A stretch of DNA of 64,000 nucleotides from Charina bottae (Eukaryota; Chordata; Lepidosauria; Squamata; Charinaidae): positions 2,002,501 to 2,066,500 of the forward strand of contig JALMGJ010000016.1 of the NCBI GenBank assembly GCA_023362775.1, read 5' to 3'. Under the pieces are notes generated by a model. That model saw only the letters and a program-made list of their open reading frames with translations. It did no database searches and was not told where the DNA came from. How positions within the stretch are numbered: the first letter of the stretch is position 1; each line of letters begins with the position of its first letter. Positions 55,740-64,000 of this stretch are shown piece after piece. Both the position numbers and the translations under genes were made by a program.

Positions 55740-58700
55740 GATCACTTCATGGATCACTGCCTTGTCGTGGCGAAGGGGCTTGCGTAACTCAATGAAGTCA
55801 GGTCAAGAAGAACAGGTCATGATGGAGAGTTCTGACAAAACATGGTCCAAAACTGGAGGAGGGAATGGCAAACCACTCCAGTATCCTTGCCAAGAAAACC
55901 CATGGACAGTATCAAAAGGCTAAAAGATATGATGCCGGAAGATGAGCCCCTCAGGTCGGAAGGTGTCCAAAATGCTACTGGGGAAGAGCGGAGGGCAATT
56001 CCGAGTAGCTCCAGAAAGAGTGAAATGGCTGGGCCAAAGCAGAAAGGACGCTCAGTTGTGGATGTGTCTGGAAGTAGAAGGAAAGTCCGATGCTGTAAAG
56101 AACAATATTGCATAGGAACCTGGAATGTAAGATCTATGAATCAAGGTAAGCTGGATGTGGTCAAACATGAGATGACAAGATTAAACATCGACATCTTGGG
56201 AATCAGTGAACTAAAATGGACAGGAATGGGCGAATTTAATTCAGGAGACCATTATATATACGACTGTGGGCAAGAATCCCTTAGAAGAAATGGAGTAGCT
56301 CTCATAGTCAATAAAAGAGTGGGAAAGGCAGTACTGGGGTACAACCTCAAAAACGACAGAATGCTTTCAGTTCGAATCCAAGGCAAACCATTCAACGTCA
56401 CAGTGATACAAGTCTACGCCCCAACCACTGATGCCGAAGAAGCTGAAGTTGACTGGTAATATGAAGACCTACAACACCTTCTAGAACTAACACCAAAAAA
56501 AGATGTCCTTTTCATCATAGGGGACTGGAATGCTAAAGTAGGGAGTCAAAAAATAACCAGAATAACAGGCAAGTTCGGCCTCGGAGTACAAAATGAAGTA
56601 GGGCAAAGGCTAATAGAGTTTTGTCAAGAGAACACGCTGGTCATAGCAAACACTCTTTTCCAACAACACAAGAGACGACTCTACACATGGACATCACCAG
56701 GTGGTCAATAACGAAATCAGATTGATTATATACTTTGCAGCCAAAGATGGGAAGCTCTATACAATCAGCAAAAACAAGACCTGGAGCTGACTGTGGCTCA
56801 GATCATGAGCTTCTTATTGCAAAATTTAGGCTTAAATTGAAGAACGTAGAGAAAACCACTAGACCACTCAGGTATGACCTAAATCATATCCCTTATGAAT
56901 ATACAGTGGAGGTGAGGAATAGATTTAAAGGATTAGATCTGGTAGACAGAGTGCCTGAAGAACTATGGATGGAGGTTCGTAACATTGTACAGGAGGCAGC
57001 AACTAAAACCATCCCAAACAAAAAGAAATGCAAGAAAGCAAAGTGGCTGACTGATGAGGCTTTACAAATAGCTGAGGAAAGAAGGGAAGCAAAAGGCAAG
57101 GGAGAAAGGGAAAGATATAAACAACTGAATGCAGAATTCCAGAGAATAGCAAGGAAAGATAAGAAGGCCTTCTTAAATGAACAAGGCGAAGAAATTGAGG
57201 AAAACAATAGAATGGGGAAGACTAGAGATCTCTTCAAGAAAATCGGAGATATCAAGGGAACGTTTTGTGCAAAGATGGGCATGATAAAGGAAAAAAGGCA
57301 GGGACCTAACAGAAGCAGAAGAGATTAAGAAGAGGTGGCAAGAATACACAGAAGAACTATACAAGAAAGATCTTAATATCCCTGATAAATACGATGGTGT
57401 GGTCACTGACCTTGAGCCGGACATCCTAGAGAGTGAAGTCAAGTGGGCCTTAGGAAGCATTACTAAAAACAAAGCTAGCAGAGAATACAGTATCCCAGCT
57501 GAGCTATTTAAAATCCTAAAAGATGATGCTGTTAAAGTACTGCACTCAATATGCCAAAAAATTTGGAGAAGTCAACAGTGGCCACAGGATTGGAAAACGT
57601 CAGTTTACGTTCCAATTCCAAAGAAAGGCAATGCCAAAGAATGTTCAAACTACCGTACAATTGCACTCATTTCACATGCTAGCAAGGTTATGCTCAAAAT
57701 CCTACAAGCTAGGCTTCAGCAGTATGTGAACCGAGAACTACCAGAAGTGCAAGCTGGGTTTCGAAGAGGCAGAGGAACTAGAGATCAGATTGCCAACATT
57801 CGCTGGATCATGGAAAAAGCAAGAGAGTTCCAGAAAAACATCTACTTCTGCTTCATTGACTACGCTAAAGCCTTTGATTGTGTGGATCACAACAAACTGT
57901 GGCAAAGTCTTAAAGAGATGGGAGTACCAGACCACCTTACCTGTCTCCTGAGAAACCTGTATGCGGGTCAAGAAGCAACAGTTAGAACCGGACATGGAAC
58001 AACCAACTGGTTCAAAATTGGGAAAGGAGTACGACAAGGCTGTATATTATCACCCTGCTTATTTAACTTATATGCCAGGCTCGATGAATCACAAGCCGGA
58101 GTTAAGATTGCTGGGAGAAATATCAACAACCTCTGATATGCAGACGATACCACCCTAATGGCAGAAAGTGAAGAGGAACTAAAGAGCCTCTTGATGAGGG
58201 TGAAAGAGGAGAGTGCAAAAGCTGGCTTGAAACTCAACATTAAAAAAACCCAGATCATGGCATCTGGTCCCATCACTTTCTGGCAAATAGAAGGGGAAGA
58301 AATGGAAGCAGTGACAGATTTTATTTTCTTGGGCTCCAAGATCACCGCAGACGGTGACTGCAGCCATGAAATTAAAAGTTGCTTGCTCCTTGGGAGGAAA
58401 GCTATGGCAAACCTAGACAGCATATTAAAAAGCAGAGACATCACTTTGCCGACAAAGGTCCGTATAGTTAAAGCTATGGTTTTTCCAGTAGTAATGTATG
58501 GCTGTGAGAGTTGGACCATAAGGAAGGCTGAGTGCCGAAGAATTGATGCTTTCGAACTGTGGTGCTGGAGAAGACTCTTGAGAGTCCCTTGGACTGCAAG
58601 GAGGTCAAACAAGTCAATCCTAAAGGAAATCAACCCTGACTGCTCATTGGAAGGACAGATACTGAAGCTGAAGCTCAAATACTTTGTCCACCTAATGCGA

Positions 58701-58917
58701 AGAGAGGACTCACTGGAAAGGACCCTGATGCTGGGAAAGACTGAAGGCAAAAGGAGGAGGGGATGGAGGAGGATGAGATGGTTAGATAGCATCACCGATG
58801 TAATGAACATGAATTTGAGTAAACTCCGAGAGACAGTGGAGGACAGGAAGGCCTGGCGTACTATGGTCCATGAGGTCATGAGGAGTGAGACATGACTAAA
58901 CGACTGAACAACAACAA
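55740..58917 (+). mobile_element. BovB (RTE) LINE, near full length
   Basis: A 3.18 kb insert flanked by the 10 bp duplication ctggttgtat (55730-55739 and 58918-58927). It begins within the BovB 5' sequence CTTCATGGATCACTGCCTTG and ends with GACTAAACGACTGAACAACA, the BovB 3' terminus. BovB is the LINE family known for transfer between squamates, ruminants and other animals, via parasites such as ticks. Confidence 0.95.
55842..58895 (+). pseudogene. BovB ORF2: endonuclease and reverse transcriptase
   Basis: APE endonuclease: IGTWNVRSMNQGKLD (about 56115), ISELKWTGMG, QVYAPTTD, GDWNAKVG (in a continuing frame at about 56525), RNQIDYIL and GSDHELLIAKF. Reverse transcriptase: VPIPKKGNAKECSNYRTIAL, VQAGFRRGRGTRDQI, YFCFIDYAKAFDCVDH, GVRQGCILSPCLFNLY, then YADDTTLMAE near 58140. 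C-terminal part: FIFLGSKITADGDCSHEI, MYGCESWTIRKAECRRID. Damage: TAA stops at 56457 and near 56709 (the second BovB copy has sense codons at both sites), a one-base loss near 56741, a shift near 57300, an in-frame gap after FNLYA near 58075 (about 8 residues short of the usual form) and a TGA just before YADD. Not functional. Confidence 0.93.
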
Positions 58918-59125
58918 CTGGTTGTATTCTCTCTTCTCGTTTGCTGTAACTACTCATCGCTGTATCATTTGTTACCCGTGTGAATGTATTCTGTAATACG
59001 TATGTATATATAGTAAATAGGATATTTTATCTAATCTCTGCTTTAGTGTCTATTTACTGCATAGAACGTGAATCACTGGTGTCTTGGAAAATAGAGCAGG
59101 CCGCTCCACCGCGCGCACTCTGACA

Positions 59126-59764
59126 ATTATTCTGTTCATTCCTTGGTAGGGAGCCAAAAGCACTAATGATATCTACTTCAGCCGGGTCTGAAGAGTCTTC
59201 ATCAGGTGTGTCTGGCTGTCTCCCACAGATTAAACCTTGCTTTCTCAAGGCTGGGGGCAGGGAGGCAGCAGCTTTGGATGCCTCTGGAGCCAGCTTAAGG
59301 TGGCTTTTAATATAGGTGACATGCTTGCGATGAGGGGCACTTGGGAGCCATTCAAAAGCACGTAAATCAATTTGGCAGAATTGGCAATGAAGAAGTTGTC
59401 CTAAAGAAACTAAGATTGCCCTCCTAGAATTCCAATGTCCGGTGTTATACCTATTCAGGAAAATGTTGAGAGCAATCTGGTGTGTTTGCAATATGCAATT
59501 TGGTTTCATAGGGAGTACTTCCTTAACATTCAGAGGAGCTTTGATGTATGAGTGGTTCCTGCTCTTTACCTTTTCTGGCATTGCAGTTATTGTTGCACAC
59601 ATTTAGTTGCTGTGGCACTTCATCAGATTGTTTTACTTTATTTTTGGTTGCTTGCTCTTTGGCAGCACTCGTGCCCAGGTTACGGGACTTAATTGGAGCT
59701 GTTGCATACTCTTTGGATGGAATAAAAAGTCCAGTTTCATGCTTTTGAACGTAAACCTCTAGAT
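59126..59764 (-). pseudogene. LINE ORF1, N-terminal part
   Basis: Two overlapping frames joined by a frameshift near 59560. The first, Lys/Gln-rich part contains EVYVQKHETGLFIPSKE. The second contains RRAILVSLGQLLHCQFCQID and HVTYIKSHLKLAPEASKA, then an acidic stretch (DTPDEDSSDPAEVD) up to the copia junction. No RNA-binding domain of a known type was recognised. Confidence 0.6.
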
Positions 59765-59870
59765 CAGGGGTGTCCAACCTTTTGGCTTCCCTGGGCCATA
59801 TTGAGTGAAGAGGAATTGTCTTGGGCCACACATAAAAAATATAATATAGTTAATGTATATAAGTAATAAA
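59765..59870 (+). mobile_element. hAT-like terminal fragment
   Basis: CAGGGGTGTCCAACCTTTTG followed by GCTTCCCTGGGCCATATTGA is the start of a widespread hAT non-autonomous family. The opposite terminus was not found, so it is truncated or rearranged. It marks the 5' limit of the minus-strand LINE. Confidence 0.5.
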
Positions 59871-59877
59871 ACTTCAT

Positions 59878-59960
59878 TAGTTTTAATTAATTAATTAATT
59901 GAATTATAAATCAATTAAATTAAAATTTTAATTAATTAATTAATTAATTAATTAATTGTC
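59878..59960. repeat. (TTAA)n low-complexity tract
   Basis: Two blocks of TTAA/AATT units separated by about 25 AT-rich bases. Confidence 0.95.
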
Positions 59961-60029
59961 TATTGTAAATTGTTAGGTAGGCAAATAAACAAAGCAAAGT
60001 TTAATAATCAAATAAGAGTGTAAAATGGG

Positions 60030-60330
60030 TGAACTTAGGGCCACCCAACACTACATGCACAACTTCATTCTGGACCAGCTGTAACTTGTGGGTTGTCCTT
60101 CAGGGCAGCCCCATGTAGAGCACATTGCAGTAATCCAAAGGAGTTGTAGCTAAAACACCATCATCTGAGCAAAAAAGTGTTGGGAGTAAATTTATATTTC
60201 ACTGCTGCCATGGTAGATCTCAAAAAACTTCAGCTGCTCTCAGATAAATGTTTATTGTGTAATTGTCCTTCTTCAACATCAGACCCATAGTATTGACATC
60301 ATTGGGTCCCCTTGAAACTTCTTGATTTGG
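60030..60330 (-). mobile_element. L2/CR1-like LINE fragment
   Basis: Plus-strand text ATGCACAACTTCATTCTGGA, CAGCTGTAACTTGTGGGTTG and AGAGCACATTGCAGTAATCC corresponds to the complement of a region often seen in squamate L2/CR1 3' parts. No open frame. Assigned from memory of the family. Confidence 0.45.
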
Positions 60331-60439
60331 ACTGCTAAAGATACAGGAAAAGCTGTTTTCTAGCACCAAATGAGATGTCAGGGACATAGAGGAGCTAAAT
60401 TTGTCAAGTGCAATGTGGCTTAGTTCCCCATTTTTCTAC

Positions 60440-61140
60440 TTTTGATATGCACACTTTCACACTTTCTCCCCGAAGGAGACCTCCAGTACTGCATCTCCCA
60501 AACCCCTCCTTTGGGAGGAGAGGGCTGGGCTTGCAGCCCTCCACCCTGGCTTCCCGGTGCAGAGATTTATAGCCTAAGCCTCGCCAGCCCCGCCAGGAAA
60601 AGAAAGCAGCCCACCTCATGCTTCTTGCCCGTTGCTGCAAACGCCTGATGGCACGCTCGCCCCAGCGGCAATCGCTAGGAGGCCAAGGAAAGTGGGTGCG
60701 TGGTGCGTGTGTGTGTATGTGTGTGTATGCATGTGCTCAGGGAGGCCAGGGAAAGCAGGCGTGGGGTACATTTGGTCACAGGGAGGCTGTGGAAAGAGGG
60801 CGCGGGGTGTGTGCGTCTGTGCAATCACTAGGAGGCCGAGTAAAGTGCGTGCGTGGTGTGTGTGTGTGTGTGTGTGTGTTTGTGCATGCACGTGCTCAGG
60901 GAGGCCAGGGAAAGCAGGCGTGGGGTGTGTTTGGTCGCAGGGAGGCTGTGGAAAGAGGGCGCAGGGTGCGTGCGTGCGTGCAATCACTAGGAGGCCAAGG
61001 AAAGTGGATGTGGGGTATGTGTATGTTTGTTCCCCCTGCACAGGGTGGCGGTCGGCCGCAGAGGCATCCCTTCAGCCGCAGAGGCGTCCCTTCCCGCCTT
61101 GTGTCCCCCTCGTTCCCCCCGTGCTGAAAGGACTGAAAGG
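60440..61140. other. GC-rich, CpG-containing block
   Basis: About 700 bp of raised GC with CpGs, in contrast to its AT-rich neighbours. It holds the minisatellite at 60669-61030 and two near-identical short repeats of the CCGCAGAGGC type near 61060-61090. Open frames of 140-205 codons on both strands are repetitive and not supported as genes. A promoter-type CpG island cannot be excluded. Confidence 0.5.
60669..61030 (+). repeat. Minisatellite, ~155 bp unit, 2.3 copies
   Basis: Units start CAATCGCTAGGAGGCC (60669), CAATCACTAGGAGGCC (60822) and again at 60981. Each contains a GT-rich stretch, GCTCAGGGAGGCCAGGGAAA and CAGGGAGGCTGTGGAAAGAG. The third unit is partial. Confidence 0.9.
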
Positions 61141-62560
61141 ACTCTGCTTCTTACTTTTTATATATGTCTCTGCAACTTCGACCCTTTCTAAAAACTCTTC
61201 CGTGAAAAAGGAAAGACTGGAAAGACATTATCCAATATGGTTGGATTGAGAAAGGTTTCTTCAGGAATGTGTGTACCACTATCTCGTTGAAGGCAACTGG
61301 CATCATACCATCTCCCAAAAAAGCATTAATCATGTCTCTGATCCAACCACATATTTCCCATGGCTCCCATGGGATTCAAGACAGTCCAGCCTAAACTTAC
61401 ATTGCAGAGGAACCTGTGGGACCTTCCTTGAAATTCTTATACATATTTTCCATGTTAACATTCCCACTGATAATGTTGTAGTATGAATTCTTGCATGCTA
61501 ATCCTTTTGAGATTATTTCATCCTTTTCTTCAAATTCTTTGATTGTTATTCTTATGCATACCAATAATTTGCCCCAAGAGGTGCACTCCAGGATGGACTC
61601 AAACATCCCTTAAGGTGAAATTCACTTCTGATGCTATTATTAATTGACTATTATACAAAGAGGATAAGATCACAACAACTGCCTTGAAATTTTATGTACT
61701 GATAATTCTGATCAATTACGGAATGTAGCAATGAGAAGGAAGCATATTTAAAAAAAAATTCATCAGATCCAGAAATAGAGTGTAGTTTTTATACTCATTG
61801 TATCTACTAAATGCCAGCTTGTAATATAAATTGTCATGTAATAATTATTATACTTTAAAGCAGAATTCAGAGTTAGTATCACTCATACATGTTCTGGAAA
61901 TTATTATCAGCTTAGAGATAACCTTTGAAATTTGTATTATAATAGCTATCCTTGGTAGTCTAATTTAAGTGTAATCCAAGGGATGATAACTAGTGACATT
62001 TTCTTCTTATTGAACAGCATAGCCAAACTTTAATTATATTAAGAATACTAATGAAATTCAGATGCCTGGAAGATGAAGTATAGAAACAGATTTGGAAGTG
62101 GTAGCTCTTGTCTTAGAGACACATGAGCAGGTTATATCCAGGCCAAATAATCACAATGTATTTTATGTAAGATTGCTTTTAAAGCTGCCTTGGAAACTTC
62201 ATTTTGATTTGGTATTACAACAGCAAACACACTTATGTAGACAAAGTTGAAGCACACTTTACCTTTTTTTCCTGGTGCAAATAGCTGCCTATATATTTCC
62301 ACCCCCAATTAAGACAGATGATTTTGACTTTAAAAATCTCAACTGTTTCAGACCAGGTTGTCAGAAGGATAACTCACCTCTGCTTTGTGATTTGCCTTTG
62401 ATGTTCTGCTCTTTTAACCATTAATAAGACACATTAGCCTGATGGCTATTAGGAGTGAAGTTTTGTCGATAGTGGCCATATATTTAATTTACTGGAAAAC
62501 TTGGTGCCATTTTTGGTTACTTATAAAAACAGTCTGATTCAAACCCTTTGCTACTTGGGG
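61141..62560. other. 1.4 kb spacer, no gene seen
   Basis: AT-rich, no recognisable element. Confidence 0.55.
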
Positions 62561-62569
62561 TGCCCTTAC

Positions 62570-62940
62570 ATATTTATTAACTTATTATTATACTGCCAAC
62601 AGCCAAGGTTTCTCAGAAGCTTACAATAAAACATAAACTCAGAATTAAAATCAGAGAAAAATAATTAAAAAGTGCAATTAAGAAAAATGAAGTCAACAAT
62701 TAAAACCTGTTTTTAGGATTTTTTAAAAGAGATTTTCTCCCTCAACTCAGCAGAGAGTATATATTTTCTTTTATTTACTGCAGTTTATATGCTGCTCCAA
62801 TCCAGGGACTCTGAGCAGTTTGCAAGTAATTTCCAGTTTAGTTTGCACCAAGCACACTCCCAGACCATCCATATATCCAGATCAGAGCAAGCATGTCACT
62901 CAGTTCAGCTAGCAAAAATATTGTTTGTTATTTATTTATT
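62570..62940 (-). mobile_element. L2-like LINE 3' fragments
   Basis: Two (ATTT)n starts (62570 and 62772) are followed by degraded CAAGGTTTCTCAGAAGCTTA and GGGACTCTGAGCAGTTTGCA blocks, as expected for minus-strand L2-like ends. Both are diverged. Confidence 0.4.
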
Positions 62941-62962
62941 AACCATCAGCAACCCCCCACCC

Positions 62963-64000
62963 CTTCATGGATCACTGCCTTGTCGTGGCGAAGGGGCTTG
63001 CGTAACTCAACGAAGTCAGGTCAAGAAGAACAGGTCATGATGGAGAGTTCTGACAAAACGTGGTCCACTGGAGGAGGAAATGGCAAACCACTCCAGTATC
63101 CTTGCCAAGAAAACCCATGGACAGTATCAAAAGGCTAAAAGATATGACGCCGGAAGATGAGCCCCTCAGGTCGGAAGGTGTCCAAAATGCTACTGGGGAA
63201 GAGCGGAGGGCAATTCCGAGTAGCTCCAGAAAGTGTGAAACGGCTGGGCCAAAGCCGAAAGGACGCTCAGTTGTGGATGTATCTGGAAGTGGAAGGAAAG
63301 TCCGATGCTGTAAAGAACAATATTGCATAGGAACCTGGAATGTAAGAACTATGAATCAAGGTAAGCTGGATGTGGTCAAACATGAGATGACAAGATTGAA
63401 CATCGACATATTGGGAATCAGCGAACTAAAATGGACAGGAATGGGCGAATTTAATTCAGGAGACCATTATATATACTACTGTGGGCAAGAATCCCTTAGA
63501 AGAAATGGAGTAGCTCTCATAGTCAATAAAAGAGTAGGAAAGGCAGTACTGGGGTACAACCTCAAAAACGACAGAATGCTTTCAGTTCGAATCCAAGGCA
63601 AACCATTCAACATCACAGTGATCCAAGTCTATGCCCCAACCACTGATGCCAAAGAAGCTGAAGTTGACCGGTTCTATGAAGACCTACAACACCTTCTAGA
63701 ACTAACACCAAAAAAAGATGTCCTTTTCATCATAGGGGACTGGAATGCTAAGGTAGGAAGTCAAAAAATAACCGGAATAACAGGCAAGTTCGGCCTCGGA
63801 GTACAAAATGAAGCAGGGCAAAGGCTAATAGAGTTTTGTCAAGAGAACACGCTGGTCATAGCAAACACTCTTTTCCAACAACACAAGAGACGACTCTACA
63901 CATGGACATCACCAGATGGTCAATACCGAAATCAGATTGATTATATACTTTGCAGCCAAAGATGGAGAAGCTCTATACAATCAGCAAAAACAAGACCTGG
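62963..64000 (+). mobile_element. BovB (RTE) LINE, 5' part, runs off the window
   Basis: It starts at the same CTTCATGGATCACTG as the 55740 copy and matches it closely to the window edge. The 5' junction follows ACCATCAGCAACCCCCCACC. Since the 3' end is outside the window, the duplication cannot be checked. Confidence 0.93.
63144..64000 (+). CDS. BovB ORF2, endonuclease part, open to the edge
   Basis: From ATG 63144 (MTPEDEPLRSEG) the frame is open for 285 codons to the end of the window. The APE endonuclease motifs are all present: IGTWNVRTMNQGKLD, ISELKWTGMG, QVYAPTTD, GDWNAKVG, TSPDGQYRNQIDYIL. The sites that carry stops in the 55740 copy are sense codons here (DRFYED and DGQYRN), and the one-base loss is absent (QRWRSSIQ). 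The enzyme nicks target DNA to prime copying of the BovB RNA. Whether the reverse transcriptase is intact lies outside the window. The start choice is the first in-frame ATG after a stop in the 5' leader. Confidence 0.88.
   Translation, partial: MTPEDEPLRSEGVQNATGEERRAIPSSSRKCETAGPKPKGRSVVDVSGSGRKVRCCKEQYCIGTWNVRTMNQGKLDVVKHEMTRLNIDILGISELKWTGMGEFNSGDHYIYYCGQESLRRNGVALIVNKRVGKAVLGYNLKNDRMLSVRIQGKPFNITVIQVYAPTTDAKEAEVDRFYEDLQHLLELTPKKDVLFIIGDWNAKVGSQKITGITGKFGLGVQNEAGQRLIEFCQENTLVIANTLFQQHKRRLYTWTSPDGQYRNQIDYILCSQRWRSSIQSAKTRP

Larger units (their letters stand above)
55495..59125 (+). mobile_element. 3' LTR of copia element 2, interrupted by BovB
   Basis: The first part (55495-55739) matches 50969 onward. 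The second (58918-59125) continues from the same point after the BovB insertion. With the insert and one copy of the duplication removed, it is the same length as the 5' LTR. Confidence 0.93.
47105..59764 (-). mobile_element. APE-type LINE (Vingi/I-like), split by copia
   Basis: A nearly complete two-ORF LINE on the minus strand. Its 5' end is near 59764, ORF1 is split by the copia insertion (50969-59125), ORF2 lies at 50481 down to about 47249, and the 3' end at about 47105 reads GGTCAATGACCAAATAAAG. Without the copia/BovB insert it is about 4.5 kb. The clade is uncertain: the endonuclease is of APE type and the C-terminus has a CCHC-like motif, which fits I/Vingi-type elements better than CR1 or L1. 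Confidence 0.8.

Noticed and set aside
57968..58957. 329-codon minus-strand open frame
   Set aside because: It is the antisense of the BovB reverse transcriptase; the plus strand has the recognisable motifs.
60618..61249. Frames of 140-205 codons on both strands with Cys/Val and Thr/His runs
   Set aside because: They translate the minisatellite and GT runs; periodic sequence, not a protein.

Overview
The window reads as repeat-dense, non-genic vertebrate DNA, most likely from a squamate reptile (lizard or snake). The evidence is the mix of mobile elements: two BovB (RTE) LINEs, three Sauria-type SINEs whose 3' ends match the BovB type, L1 3' ends with reptile-like ORF2 C-termini, L2/CR1-like 3' tails, Penelope-like elements (PLEs), a chromodomain Ty3/gypsy element, two Ty1/copia elements and a Tc1 transposon. 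No host protein-coding exon, tRNA gene or rRNA gene could be supported. Every reading frame with recognisable homology belongs to a mobile element, and nearly all are broken.

Layout. 1-7 kb: a rearranged PLE piece, L1 ends on both strands, a hAT MITE, a tRNA-derived SINE carrying a ~100 bp PLE insertion, an almost complete Tc1/mariner element (3690-5266), a 5S rRNA-derived fragment, a second ~100 bp PLE insertion and a long compound microsatellite. 7-23 kb: Sauria SINEs, tRNA SINEs, hAT MITEs and simple repeats scattered in otherwise featureless DNA. 23.8-26.1 kb: a deleted copia element (LTR, primer site, gag, protease, start of integrase, then an LTR fragment). 26-32 kb: almost nothing recognisable. 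32.1-33.2 kb: a foldback element of about 1.1 kb. 33.8-35 kb: a fossil LINE and an L2-like tail. 35.4-39.0 kb: an internally deleted chromodomain gypsy element on the minus strand. 41.2-42.6 kb: an inverted PLE dimer with a GIY-YIG endonuclease domain, flanked as one unit by a 13 bp duplication. 44-47 kb: a MITE and SINEs.

The centrepiece is a three-level nest at 47.1-59.8 kb. A minus-strand APE-type LINE was interrupted in ORF1 by a plus-strand copia retrotransposon (5 bp duplication, LTRs of about 97% identity by eye). The copia 3' LTR was then interrupted by a nearly full-length BovB LINE (10 bp duplication). A second BovB begins at 62.96 kb and runs off the window with its endonuclease frame open.

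The most interesting observations are: (1) PLE insertions, large and miniature, each bounded by perfect 13-14 bp duplications and carrying a repeated core that resembles a hammerhead ribozyme; (2) two different copia lineages that both carry a primer site matching the anticodon half of initiator tRNA-Met, as in Drosophila copia; (3) a little-decayed Tc1 element that looks like a horizontal-transfer candidate; and (4) the datable nested stack. Family names come from motif recognition by eye; no database search was run.
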